Shown here one piece after another: positions 10,386 through 21,115 of a DNA stretch of 64,000 nt. Position 1 is the first letter of the stretch. The number at the start of each line of letters is the position of its first letter. A program made the translations under genes and the position numbers. Source of the stretch: Thalassia testudinum (taxonomy: Eukaryota > Streptophyta > Magnoliopsida > Alismatales > Hydrocharitaceae). The stretch spans positions 94,962,001-95,026,000 of the forward strand of contig JAZHRO010000073.1 in NCBI GenBank assembly GCA_037157565.1, read 5' to 3'. The notes beneath the pieces are model-generated. The model was not told the DNA's origin. It worked only from the letters and a program-made list of their open reading frames with translations, and ran no database searches.

Positions 10386-11940
10386 CTAGTTACTGCAACT
10401 TATATTCATTTTCCCAGAATGAGAATGGATATTAGCTGTTGCGGTAATCAAAAGGGGTCTTCCAAGAATGGTATTAATAAGAGCCTTAGGTACCTCTATG
10501 TCAAGGACCAGAAAATTTACCGGAAATAGACAATTCTGGACCTTGATGATACTATCCTCAACAACTCCCCACGGTTGAATGGTAGATCGGTCTTCCAATT
10601 GAAATTGAACCTTAGTAGGTTTTAAATCACTGAATCGAAATTCCTCAAATAAGACCGGGGGGATGAGATTACTAGAGGTACCTAAGTCGAGAGGGGCGCG
10701 AAAAAAAAATGGTGTTAGTTATGACAACTGAGATGAGTGATGTGCCCTGGTCCTTTTTTGTGAAAGGCAGCGTGCTCTGAAAAACTGAGCTGGCTGTCTT
10801 TGAAAGGACCAACCTTTCTAGATTCTGATCATTCCCTTTTGAAGTAAATTTTTTAGAGGCATGGGGAGAATCTAGGAAGGGAATATTCCTCTCAACTTGC
10901 TCAAATACGTCCAAAGGGTTGTGGTCAGAGGGCTCTCATTTTGGATTGATGGATTGCAGTTTTTGACAGTGGGAAATAGGGTTTGAATCAGGTGTTTTTG
11001 GGATTCCTTGTTCTTCTTCCTTATTGAGGTTAGGGGAGTCAATCTGCATTGGTTGAGAATCAGTTTCATCATTTGAATGTGAAGGCCTTAAATCCATGGT
11101 GGTTTCCTCACTCCTCAAGGTCTCTGCATACGCAGCTTGGTGATCACTAGGAGGAGGTGGGGGGGCCAGATTTTGATAGAAACTGGGTTGGTGCTGTGAT
11201 ATTGGGTTAATAGGAGGCTGGACCATGTGGTTCTGATGTTGGTAGCCACTCGGGTGTTGGTTCCTGTGATTAATAAAGTTTGGTGTGGGTTGGGATGGTG
11301 AGTGTCCTGCAGGTCTTTGAGTCGGAATATCCCAAATTTGATCATTGAGATTGTTAATAAGATGGGTTGTTTCCTTTGTTTTTCTTTGTAACTCCTGCAG
11401 GGTTTTCATCATCTGGGCATTAATGTCTTCTTGAGATTGCCCAGATTGATAAGTCTGATTTGAACCATACCCTCCAAATGGGTTCTGTTGTTGGTGTGGA
11501 ATCGGATTGGTCCAGGAGTGAGCTGGATAATTCCCCCCATTAGAGGAATTTTTCAATTTCTCCTGGAAAGTAGGGATATTTTGGGTGGGGTGATGATTGG
11601 GATAAACATAATTCCCTGTTGAACCATAGAAAGCCTCAGAATAATAATTATACTCAGCACGAGATTTATGCAGATTTTCTCTCTTGCGGGTGTTAAAAGG
11701 GGTGAGATGTGGAATGTGTGGAGCTTGGGCAGGTGTGGCAGGACTCCCTTTGTTGGCTAGGTCTGTTAAATCCTTATGCAACTGTTGTTGCTTAACTTGT
11801 AGCTGAGCCATGATAGAGTAGAGATTAGGTGGAGGGGCCTGATTAAGTAGCTCCTGGGTGGGAAAATAGGGGAAAGAAAAATTAGCATGCAGGTTAGACC
11901 AATTTTGATTTTCCATTTTTAAAGAAGAGGAAGAATGCAA
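10386..11940 (-). pseudogene. NA1 gag-like plus aspartic protease ORF
   Basis: Minus-strand frame beginning MHSSSSLKMENQNW (the second Met, at 11916, is the likelier start). The first about 330 residues are Gln/Pro/Asn-rich and low in complexity, like the C-terminal half of Athila Gag, without a CCHC knuckle. A TGA at about 10936 (from CGA) interrupts the frame, which then continues to 10672. After a frame change in a run of nine A (10701-10709) comes an Athila-type protease with DLGTS active site (Asp codon at 10686-10688), GVVEDSIIKV and ILGRPLL motifs, ending at 10386. The catalytic triplet is intact, unlike in ATH2 and ATH3. No RT follows. One nonsense mutation and one homopolymer shift are the only breaks, so it was probably functional until recently. 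Confidence 0.75.
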
Positions 11941-13560
11941 GAAAAGTCCTTTTTTGGGGAGGCAAAATCAAGTGGTCCCTCCAAGTGTGGAGTTTTGGAC
12001 CGCCGCCCGTGCAAAATGGAAGAAATGGTAGGGGAGGAGAAGAGATGGGGATGAGAGAAGTGTGCACACAAGCAATCAAATTCTAGACCTAACTTAGTTG
12101 TGACTCCCTAAAAAAATAAACCTAAGACTTGGTCTATGTAGGAATTAAGTAGTCAATAGTGAATACCCGTTCTATCAACAAATCTGGCCAGGTTGCTTAA
12201 GGGGAGGTTTGGGCCCAAACGTTTCCCAGGGAAAACCCCAGGTGCTTGTACAAACCCACGCCTGGTCGTTTGACACGGCCCCTCAGCCTGAACACCAGAT
12301 ATAAATGACAGAATTGGTACTAACTAAAGAAAACTTAAGACCTAAATAGCAAGCCTAAGTTGATAAAGCCTTAGGCGTCAAGTTGCTACAAATTTTAATT
12401 ATGTCTAGGATGCCATAATGCACATGGAATGTGGAGGGTGTTTATTGGGATGTGGCCCTGTTATTTTGATTTTTTTGTGTGTGTGCAGGAATTGGAGAGT
12501 GGCTCCAATGAAAATCAAGTTGTCACAATTTTTTTTGTATTTTTGTCTTTTAGGATTTGATTTAATTAAATGTGTTTTAGGGTTTTTCTCTTTAAGTTTT
12601 CAAACAAGTTTGAAAGTTCACAATCAAAGGAAAGACAAGTTATATGGGTGATTGTATATTTCCTTTAAATTGTGTCTCTAAAGAGAAAGAAAGAAACCCT
12701 AAGCCAATTGTCCCTAAGACAGAAATTTAACTACCAATGAGTTATTTTTAGGCTTTCTGAATAGATAGTGGTCCAATCAATGCAACCAACACCACTACCT
12801 TGAGTAAAATCAAACAAGGATTCTAGAAAAGATTTTTGTAAGATTTTAGGAATTTGTTTGATAATTGTTTTGAATTTTTAATTGTACTGGTGTCAAAGTC
12901 TAGAAATGATACCTGTGGCTATTTTGGACTTTTCAGTATTACCACCGACCTCAAAAATTTTTTATCATTTTATATGATGTGTAAAATTTCACAAGGATTC
13001 CAGAAAGATAAATTTCACAAAAATTGGATGAGTATAAAAATTTTGAAAATTCACAGATAGTAGCAAGATAGGAAGATTAGAGGGTATGACCCCTCTACAG
13101 TCCACGAATTTTTAAAAATTAGATACAAATCCAATTATTCCTAACTTAATTGGGAATTACTCTATGAAATTTTATGATTTTAGGAGGCCTGTGGTGTTAG
13201 GAATAGATTTTTCAAGTTCGGACAGAAATCTGGACCCGAAAAATAGAACACCAATACTTACAATGGAGTAGTGCTAAAGAAGCATACAAGCAAACAATGG
13301 ATTTTATAAGGCACCACTCCACTTAATCAAGTTGTTTGGGATCCTGAAAGCCAAGTTTAAAATATTTTTGGTAGTTTTAATTAATTATGTGACCAGAAAG
13401 ATAAACCAACCTGAATTTCCGCGGGAAGAAAAGGAACTTTGAGCTCTCGCTTCCAGATTCCCACTTTCCCGCTGTAATTCCTGCACACAAAAAAGAAAGA
13501 AAGAGAAGGGGATGAGATCCACTTCAAGCAAGAGAAGATTAATTAATGCAAAGCCATGCC
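11941..13560 (-). other. NA1 untranslated leader
   Basis: Noncoding stretch of 1.6 kb between primer site and Gag-like ORF. Short ORFs at 12418-12651 and 12854-13060 (plus strand) and 13385-13579 (minus) have no support. Confidence 0.6.
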
Positions 13561-13578
13561 TCCCCGGCAACGGCGCCA
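13561..13578 (-). promoter_or_regulatory. NA1 primer-binding site, tRNA-Asp type
   Basis: Minus strand TGGCGCCGTTGCCGGGGA, five bases inside the 5' LTR. It is complementary to the 3' end of plant tRNA-Asp(GTC) as I know it. Confidence 0.85.
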
Positions 13579-14474
13579 AAAAGTGATAGAGAAAATACGT
13601 GGCTTATTAATTAGGCAATTTAGTGTCGTTGTAATGCGTAAATCCGCTTCGCTTTTAAATTTATATTCCTAGATAAGGGAGTATCTAGGGTCTTCCAAGG
13701 AGGCCAAATGTTTGCAATAGTGATTCTCTTTCTTGGAATACAATCTCAACTTTCTTTTCGGTATTTTTCAATATATCATTTTTTTATTTTAAATTAAGAC
13801 AACATGCGGAATGGTGACGGGAAGGTAATTTACACTTCAATTTAACTACTACTTTCTAGTGGCAAGTAGAGCCTCTCCCTAAACTCACTCTAGGAAAGTG
13901 GAGGCCTAGAATAATTAGGGAGAGGGAGTGAAAAATGCTAAAAAGCAAAGCAAGTAGAAATGCAAAATAAAAAAATTGCAAAGAAGGCAACTAGATTACT
14001 GAAAAGTGTTTTACAAAAAAGGCTAGTAGAGGAATGCTTCTACTACTAGAAAAATTAAAATAAAGAAAAGCAAACACAAATCCTCTAGATAGATGGTGAA
14101 GAAGAGGGCTTCTTGCTCCAAGGTTGGTGGCTCCCATGCTTGAAAAGAATCCTTCAACTCCTTCCTTGCAGTGCTCCGCCAAGGTGATGTCCTCCAAGGC
14201 AAGCCCAAAGGGGGTGTGCCTTAAGCTTCTCTCCAAGGGTGGACATCCACCCTAGGTCCTTCTCCCTTGCCTGGCCGTCCTCCTTGAAGTGGAAGAGTCC
14301 TCTTCCTTGGCGTGGCTCAAGTTGAAGAGAGCGGGGAGAAGAAGGCACCAAAAGGGCTGGTGATGTGCCCCTTTAATCTCCTTCTCTACTCCTTCTTCTT
14401 GGCCGTAGGTATAGGTGGTTTAGGTAGCAAAATACACTAATGGAGGATGGGAATTATGTGGTGGTAGGGTAGGG

Positions 14475-14482
14475 TATTTATA
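14475..14482 (-). promoter_or_regulatory. TATA box in the NA1 5' LTR
   Basis: Minus strand CCTATAAATACCC, the same as in the other LTR; as the 5' LTR this would drive the element. Confidence 0.72.
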
Positions 14483-15399
14483 GGATGGGCAGGGGGGTGG
14501 TTATGGTTTTTTTTGGAGGGAAATGAAGGGGTGCTTGGTTATTTTTGGAGGGAAAAATGGGAGGGAAATGAAGAGGTGCCTTGGTTTTCCCTCCAAAAAT
14601 ACCTTCTAGAAGGCAATTTTGGAGGGAAAAAATGGAGGGTGGAGATGGACTTTGATGGTGGATGTAGGGTGGTGATGGAAGGGATAGTTGGCACCAAAAT
14701 AAAGTAGGAGTAGGTGGTCTTTTTGCTGGAGCTTAGGTAGTAGGGTAGTAGGTTTTGGTGCCATGGAGGTGGAATAGCTAAGTTAAGCAGCTTAGCTAGC
14801 TTAGCTAGTAGGGAGTAGAGTTGGAGGCATTTGGAGCTAGGGTTTTCAGGGAGAAGAGCTGAGGAGGAGAAGTCTGGAGCTGGAGCTAGAGCTGGCTGCT
14901 GCTGAAGAGGCTGGCATGGGGCTACTCTAGCTAGCTTAGCTTGCTAGTTCTTTGCTAGTTGCTAAGACAAGCTAAACTAAGCTAGCTTCTACCAAAATGA
15001 GCTGAGGTGAGCTAGGTCTGGTGCTCCCGGGGAGAATCAAGCTGGTTGAGGCAGCTAAGGTAGCTTAGCTCAACTGAGTTGAGCTAAGCTGAGTCCCCGG
15101 GAGCTGGACTTGAGCTTCCTGAGCTGAGATGAATTCTTCTTCAGCTGGCTGGAGTTGAGTGGAGCTGGATGTAGCTAGATCTGAGCTGGGGTGAACTCCT
15201 GTCAACTCAGCTGAGCTAGCTAGAGCTCCCTGTGGACTAGTGGGAGCTGAGATGAGCTAGACTCAGCTAAGTTGAGCTGGATCTGAGCTGACTTGAGCTA
15301 GGGTGAGCTAAGATGAACTCTCTTGAGCTGCCATTCAGCTGAGATGAGCTGAATGGAGCTGAGATGAGCTAACCCTAGTTCAAGTGAGCTAGGTTCCAG

Positions 15400-15565
15400 C
15401 TGTGGTGAGCTGGATCAAGCTGAGGTGAGCTGGATCAAGCTGAGTTGAGCTGGATTAAGCTGAGTTGAGCTGGATCAAGCTGAGGTGAGCTGGATGAAGC
15501 TGAGGTGAGCTGGATCAAGCTGAGTTGAGCTGGATCAAGCTGAGGTGAGCTGGATCAAGCTAAGT
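15400..15565 (-). repeat. GAGCTGGATCAAGCTGAGGT minisatellite, expanded allele (about 8 units)
   Basis: Tandem 20-bp units with T/G and A/T variants. The two LTRs were identical at insertion, so the copy-number difference from 8175-8245 arose afterwards, probably by slippage or unequal exchange. Confidence 0.85.
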
Positions 15566-15808
15566 TCCAGCTAGTCTGGGCTTCTCCTTCACCATTTGCC
15601 TTCTTGAGTGCTAGGGTTTTAGGGATCGATGTATCTGTACATCCCTAACACTCGCAAGAATACATTAAAAGACAACAAAAAATGCAATGCATGCCTAACC
15701 TAATTTATGCCTAAATGCAGCCCAAAAACCCATTTGCGAAGTAAAATCCTAAGAGCTAGGTTTGTTTTAATGCATAAGAATGATGATAAACTGGCGTTTA
15801 TCACCTAT

Positions 15809-16921
15809 CAAGAAAGAAAACCATCAATCTTGCAGAGGGAGATAGAGGCCCATGAAGCCGAGGATTCTCAGGATTTGGCTTATCAAATTTAATTATTGAA
15901 TAAAAACTTTGATAGGCTTTTAGCAAACCCTGGCATGAACCTGCAAGCAGCCTCTATCTTTCAGGCTTCAAGAGAATGCTCCATTTGCCAAAGTGCAATG
16001 CACACCACTCCGGAGTGCCATCAGGCAAATCAATTCCATGAGGTGATACAGGCCGAGTTGAACGAGGCCCAAGGTTTCCGCCCTCCTCGCAATAACCCTT
16101 ATTCCAATAATTATAATCCGGGGTGGTGGAACCATCCAAACTTCTCTTGGAAGCAAGGTGATACTTCTAACTCAGGGAATACAAGACCCTTACCTCCCCA
16201 ACCCATATACCAACCATCTTATGAAAACCCTCCTCAGACTAAGCCTTCTGAGATGGATGAACTTAAAGCCATGATGAAAGTGATGAAAGAGCATCAGAAT
16301 ATGTTCATCCAATCTCAGAATAAGATGATTACTAATATGAAATCCCAAATTGGTCATCTTACTAAGGCAGTTAGGCAACGTGATCCAGGGAAGCTGCCTT
16401 GCTCTTCTGAGGAGAACCCTATGGGAAAGGGGGTTGTATTCAGGGAGCATGCCCAAGCGGTGACCTTGTTGAGGAGTGGAAAGAAGATTGACAAGCCTGA
16501 TAACACTCTTAGGGTTACATCTCAAAATTCCCCTTCTACACCTGACCTGACTTCCATCTCCACCGAGGAAGAGCCACACTGCTCTCAATCGTACAAAATC
16601 ACCCACAATGAGGATGTCATCCTTCCACCACCCCTTTCCTGCCATGACGACCCCTCTACCCAGAAGCCAAGGGTGCCCTATCCAGAGCGCCTATCTTTTC
16701 CTAGGGAATCTTCTGTTGGCTTGTCTAGAGCCAAGGATAGGATGGAAGAGATTATGGATACTTTTAGGCAAGTCCAGATTAACTTGCCTCTATTGGAAGC
16801 TATTAAACAGATCCCGTCCTATGCCAAGTTTCTAAAGGACCTGTGCACCCAGAAGCGTCGATCTAGGAAACAGGTCCAAACCAAGGTCATCCTACCTGAC
16901 CATGTTAGCTCGGTTCTCTAG
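15809..16921 (+). pseudogene. gag: ATH2 gag, C-terminal part with CCHC zinc knuckle
   Basis: Continuation of the gag frame after NA1. A TAA stop at 15890 breaks it; from 15896 it is open for 341 codons. A perfect CX2CX4HX4C zinc knuckle (CSICQSAMHTTPEC) lies at 15977-16018, followed by a Asn/Pro/Trp-rich stretch, then a Lys/Met/Gln-rich helical segment (SEMDELKAMMKVMKEHQ) and a tail typical of Athila Gag just upstream of protease. The knuckle would bind genomic RNA in packaging. It stops with TAG at 16919, after which the protease begins in the same frame. Confidence 0.88.
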
Positions 16922-17550
16922 CATGGAACACCCCCCAAAATGAAAGACCCGAGGGCACCGTATATTTCAGTGGTTATAGGTAACCAACACATTGACGAGG
17001 CTCTGCTCGATCTAGGTGAGGGGTGAACATTTTACCGAGCTCTGTCTATGACCTTTTGGGAGGAGGCAAGCTAAAGCCTAGTCCAGTAACCCTCCAGGTT
17101 GCAGATAGATCACTTAAGACACCACGGGGATTGTTGGAAGATGTCTTTGTGAGAGTGGAGGATTTCTTCTTCCCTGTTGACTTTCTGGTGCTTGATACTG
17201 ACCCATCAAATAAGCCCACAAAGCTGTCCATTATTCTTGGACGCCCCTTCTTGGCCACAATCAGTGCCGCTATAAATTGTAGATCTAGGGCACTTAAAAT
17301 GGGCTTCGGGAACAAGAAAATTTGGTTGAATGTTTTTGATACTTACAAGCAATTCGGATTTGAAGATTGTTCTCAGATTGAGGTCGTTGATGAAATAATT
17401 GAAAAGACTACTCCAGCACTCTTATGTAGAGATTCCCTTCAGAAGGTCATATCTAAGGACCATCCCTCGATTATTAAAGAAACTGAAAGGGAAATGCCCG
17501 AATTAGAAGAGTTACTGGGGATACACACTGAGTCTCTGTCCCCACCCTAG
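16922..17550 (+). pseudogene. PR: ATH2 aspartic protease
   Basis: Retropepsin-like domain of the Athila Pol. The active site reads ALLDLGEG followed by a stop at about 17024; the frame then changes and the domain continues from 17023 with LPSSVYDLL, FVRVEDFFFPVDFLVLD and IILGRPFLATI motifs. The Asp-Leu-Gly is kept, but a small indel in or next to the active-site loop destroys the frame. It ends with TAG at 17548, immediately before the RT region. Confidence 0.85.
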
Positions 17551-17553
17551 ATC

Positions 17554-18352
17554 GTGAAGGTAGATCCACTACCTGAGGCGGGGACATCTCAACTAAAACC
17601 CTCAATCCATAAGGCTCCTAAGTTGGAGTTGAAACCCCTCCCGATCTCATTGAAATATGCTTTCCTTGGCCCTAATAACACACTCCCCGTTATTATCCCG
17701 TCTGCATTATCTGAATTACAGGAGGGAGCTCTACTTGAGTGTTTACAAAGGCACAAGGAAGCAATTGCCTGGTCAATTGCTGATATTAAGGGTGTTGATC
17801 CCTCTCATTGCATGCATCATATATACACGGACGAGTCTGTGAAGCCTTTCCGAGACATGCAGAGAAGGCTCAATCCAAATATGCAGGAGGTTGTTAAAAA
17901 GGAGATTCTGAAATGGCTGGATGCAGGGATTATCTATCCCATTTCAGATAGTAAATGGGTCAGCCCTATTCATGTAGTTCCCCAAAAGGCAGGAATCACT
18001 GTGGAGGAGAATGACCAAGGAGAGCTGGTGACCACTAGATCCTCAACTGGTTGGAGGGTCTGCATTGATTATCGCCGTTTGAACACGGCTACCCAGAAAG
18101 ACCATTTCCCCTTACCGTTTATCGATCAAATTTTGGAACGATTGGTGGGGAACAAGTACTTATATTTTCTAGACGGGTACTCTGGGTATAATCAGATAGC
18201 CATTTTTCCCGACAATCAGGAGCGTACCACCTTCATGAGTCCGTATGGCACATTTGTGTTCCGCCGAATGCCATTTGGGTTATGTAATGCTCCTGCAACT
18301 TTTCGACATTGTATGATGGTTATCTTTTCTGATATGATCGACGAGTTCATTG
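17554..18352 (+). pseudogene. RT: ATH2 reverse transcriptase, truncated before the FMDD catalytic motif
   Basis: Copies element RNA into DNA in the virus-like particle. Visible RT motifs in order: LNPNMQEVVKKEILKWLDAG, SKWVSPIHVVPQKAG, WRVCIDYRRLN, FPLPFIDQ, YFLDGYSGYNQI (first catalytic Asp) and MPFGLCNAPATF. The frame ends at DEFIEI, where the intact Athila order would give FMDD. The next bases instead encode, one base out of phase, the linker before the integrase zinc finger. A deletion of roughly 1 kb (judged from ATH3) has removed the second catalytic motif, the RT thumb and all of RNase H. Confidence 0.9.
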
Positions 18353-19540
18353 AAATTTTATCACTGGGAGGAACCCAAGCCTTTTACAGTAGGCCTTGAC
18401 CAGCTTTTTCGCCTTTGCATCCCTGACGAAGAATAAAGAAGTGTTTTGAGTTTCTGCCATGACCTCCATTGTTGGGGACATTTTAGTGGGAAGAAGACTG
18501 TCCATAAGGTTCTTCAGTCTAGCTTTTGGTGGCCCACATTATTCCGAGATGCACATACGTAAGTGGGCGCATGTCTATGTTGCCAGCTGACAGGAACCAT
18601 TGGAAAAAGGGATGAGATACCCCAACAACCTATCCTCCGTGTTGAAATCTTTGATATTTGGGGCATTGACTTCATGGGTCCCTTTCCTGTGTCCTTCAGA
18701 TATGAATACATCCTTGTGGTTGTAGACTATGTATCAAAATGGATAGAAGCCATACCCATGCGAACCAATGACCATTCCGTGGTCTTGGGCTTTATTAAGG
18801 TTAATATCATTTCTCAGTACGGGTGCCCAAGGATGATCATAAGTGATGGAGGACCTCACTCCAAGAATGTACACTTCACAACACTACTCCAAAATTTGGG
18901 AGTGAATCACATGATAGCCACACCTTACCATCCCCAAAATTAGTGGGCAAGTTGAAGTGTCTAATTGGAAGATTAAGCGAATTTTAGAAAAAATTGTCAG
19001 GCCCGATCGAAAGGATTGGTCTAAAAAACTAAATGATGCTCTTTGGGCCTACAAAACTACGTAGAAGACTCCCTTGGGCATGTCTCCTTTTCGTCTTGTC
19101 TACGGAAAAGCATGCCACCTTCCCATTGAAATCCAACATAAAGCCTATTGGGCTATTAAAAAGGTTAACTTGAATCTGGATAAAGCGGGAAAGGCACGTA
19201 TGTTAGAATTAAGTGAGCTTGAGGAGCTTCGTAATGAAGCCTATGAAACTTCTCAAGCTTACAAGCAACGTACAAAAGTCTTCCATGATAAGCACATCAT
19301 TAGAAAGACTTTTGAGCCTGACCTCTAGGTCTGGCTTTTCAATTCTAGACTTAAATTATTTCTTGGAAAGCTCAAGTCCCGCTAGGATGGGCCATACGTT
19401 GTTATCAATACTTTCCCTCATGGAGCTATAGAAATTCGGAACCCTACTTTAGGTGCGAGCTTTAAGGTAAATGGCCAGCGACTTAAACCTTATATTACTT
19501 TTTCAGATGGCCAGGTTTTGGATGCACTTCGGGTTGAGGA
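18353..19540 (+). pseudogene. INT: ATH2 integrase
   Basis: Inserts the cDNA into the host genome. An H-H-C-C zinc-binding region is recognisable at 18440-18590, the first catalytic Asp in GIDFMGPF (about 18660) and the second in IISDGGPH (about 18835). The segment with the catalytic Glu (about 18945-18975) is broken by a one-base insertion next to a run of A. Then come the Athila GKACHLP motif (19105-19130) and a GPY/F-like end with stops. No chromodomain. At least three stops and one frameshift make it inactive. Confidence 0.87.
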
Positions 19541-19598
19541 GCCTTAGATCCTCCCACTCTCCTCCTCAGGTGATATTCTTCTATGTCTGCATTTTTCC

Positions 19599-19632
19599 AA
19601 TGTGGACATTGTCAGTCTCAGGCATGGGGGGG
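19599..19632 (+). other. Internal polypurine-like block of ATH2
   Basis: AATGTGGACATTG, then CTCAGGCATGGGGGG, just after the integrase end. Homologous blocks are present in NA1, NA2, ATH1 and ATH3. Confidence 0.75.
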
Positions 19633-20099
19633 AATAACTTGAGAATGTTTATAGCACTTATAAATATTTGCATAAATAAATAAAAAAAAAGAAACTTATT
19701 TTCTTGAGCTGAATGGGTTAGTCCCTAGTAAAATATCTTTGTCATTGGAGGTTTTTCTTCTTGAATTATTTCTTAAGTTTAGAATCCAGTACATTTATTT
19801 CACGTGCACGTAGACTGGGTAATGGATCTTTGAAGAAAACCAATAAGCATTTGTAGTCTATTGAACCCTTGGATGGTTTATAAAGAGTCAGGCATACTAT
19901 CTTCTAGTAGATCCACCCTATATTTGTGAGATGAAAGTAGAAAGATTACTGGTGTGCTATGTCTAGTGCAAGGACTCTTAAGTTTTGGACAATTAGATGA
20001 TGATACTTCAGAGTTAGGCATAGTTTTCACTCTCTATTCCTGTGTGCATACTTTGTGTGAATTCCTGAGAGTCACCAAATAAGACAGATGCATAGAGAT

Positions 20100-20285
20100 T
20101 GAGTCTTAATAAAGCTATAACTATGGTGGATGGTTACGACCGTCCTTTATAGAGTCCTCAGCTGAAGTAGAGTAATAGTGTCAAAGGTCAGAAATACGCC
20201 TTTCCCATCCATTCCTTCCCGATGCCGAGAATAGGCACTTCCACCAAATAAGCCACACAATATCCTTTTGACCATCATCATCCCT
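20100..20285 (+). other. Conserved noncoding block in the ATH2 3' region
   Basis: Matches, with many substitutions, the reverse complement of 33950-34110 (ATH1) and 38795-38960 (ATH3), including a CCACCAAATAAG word at 20241-20252. The antisense strand is open in all three copies and encodes a shared FGGSA(Y/C)SRH peptide. Confidence 0.7.
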
Positions 20286-21077
20286 AATAATGCCTCATAA
20301 ATAAAAGTCTGTATCGTGTTATGTTGATTTATAAAAAAAAAAAACACAAAAAAAGAGGAGGAAGAAACAATTATATTACAAAACAAAAGGAAAAAGAAGA
20401 AAAGAGAGAGAGAAAAGAAAAAGAAAAGAGTCAAAGTTTATAATGTTATCTATGTAACATTGTTTCTGAGGCATCAAAACACCTATCGCGATTCACCAAA
20501 TATGACCCATACCTACCTTTCAGTATTTCTGATCACCTGAATATTGGCTAAGGACTCTAACTTAGTTGTAGAGTTATTAGGACTTTAATTGAAGTGTGAA
20601 TGCCATGTGAGGCCACCAAACAGTGAGTACACTTACTAAATTTGGCAAGATTTGGGATCTCAGAAAGAAAAGAAAGAAAAGGGTAAGTGCCAAGGAACAT
20701 CAAGAGAGCACAATTGTTTAGCTTCTCTCCGAGTTGACTTGTCTATTAGTCTAGAGATCTAAAGTCTGTAGTACTAGATTACATGTAGCACCAGATGAGT
20801 GTGTGACACCAAATACAAATCCACTCAACTCAATATCTCCTACCTAAGCCAAAAGCCAGGGTCAAATTACATATTATCTTCTGCTTTATCCCCAAGGGAA
20901 GTAGTTGCCTATCCTGACAGAAATATTTACCAAGGGTGAAGTACGAACTCCCAATGCGAATTGGTTTTTCACGTGGATCTGTTACCTAGGCTATTATCAC
21001 TTCACATTTGTCTGGATCTCTAAAGTTTTGAAATAAGGAAAGAAGAAATCATCTGATTACTTCTATTATTTTTCATT

Positions 21078-21096
21078 TTTGCTAGGGACTAGCAAA
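21078..21096 (+). other. PPT-adjacent hairpin of ATH2
   Basis: TTTGCTAG, loop GGA, CTAGCAAA: perfect 8-bp stem, followed four bases later by the polypurine tract. Confidence 0.85.
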
Positions 21097-21099
21097 TCT

Positions 21100-21115
21100 T
21101 AGGCATGGGGGTATT
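21100..21115 (+). promoter_or_regulatory. ATH2 polypurine tract
   Basis: TAGGCATGGGGGTATT abuts the 3' LTR start at 21116. This is where plus-strand DNA synthesis is expected to be primed. Confidence 0.75.

Larger units (their letters stand above)
6370..15803 (-). mobile_element. NA1: non-autonomous Ty3/gypsy-type element with gag-protease but no RT or integrase
   Basis: LTRs at 6370-8481 and 13584-15803, a tRNA-Asp type primer site at 13561-13578, a polypurine region at 8482-8495 and perfect CCTAT duplications define the element. Its 5.1-kb interior codes on the minus strand for a Q/P-rich Gag-like protein fused to an Athila-like protease (10386-11940) and a further small ORF (9873-10310). 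No RT, RNase H or integrase motif is present, and nothing suggests they were recently deleted. It must depend on enzymes in trans, plausibly Athila ones, since it shares Athila-type cis motifs. Confidence 0.92.
13584..15803 (-). mobile_element. NA1 5' LTR
   Basis: Pairs with 6370-8481. It is 108 bp longer, mainly through extra 20-bp minisatellite units. Terminal inverted repeat at 15784-15803, TATA box at 14475-14482. Confidence 0.92.
19541..21115 (+). other. ATH2 3' noncoding region
   Basis: About 1.6 kb between integrase and 3' LTR with no env-like ORF. It holds an internal polypurine-like block (19599-19632), a block of about 180 bases conserved with ATH1 and ATH3 (20100-20285), a purine-rich stretch (20330-20430), CCACCAAATA decamers and, at its end, the hairpin and polypurine tract. 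Confidence 0.75.

Noticed and set aside
19541..21115. An env-like gene in the 3' region of ATH2, ATH1 or ATH3
   Set aside because: Athila relatives can carry one, but no sense-strand ORF of useful length, signal peptide or membrane segment is visible here.
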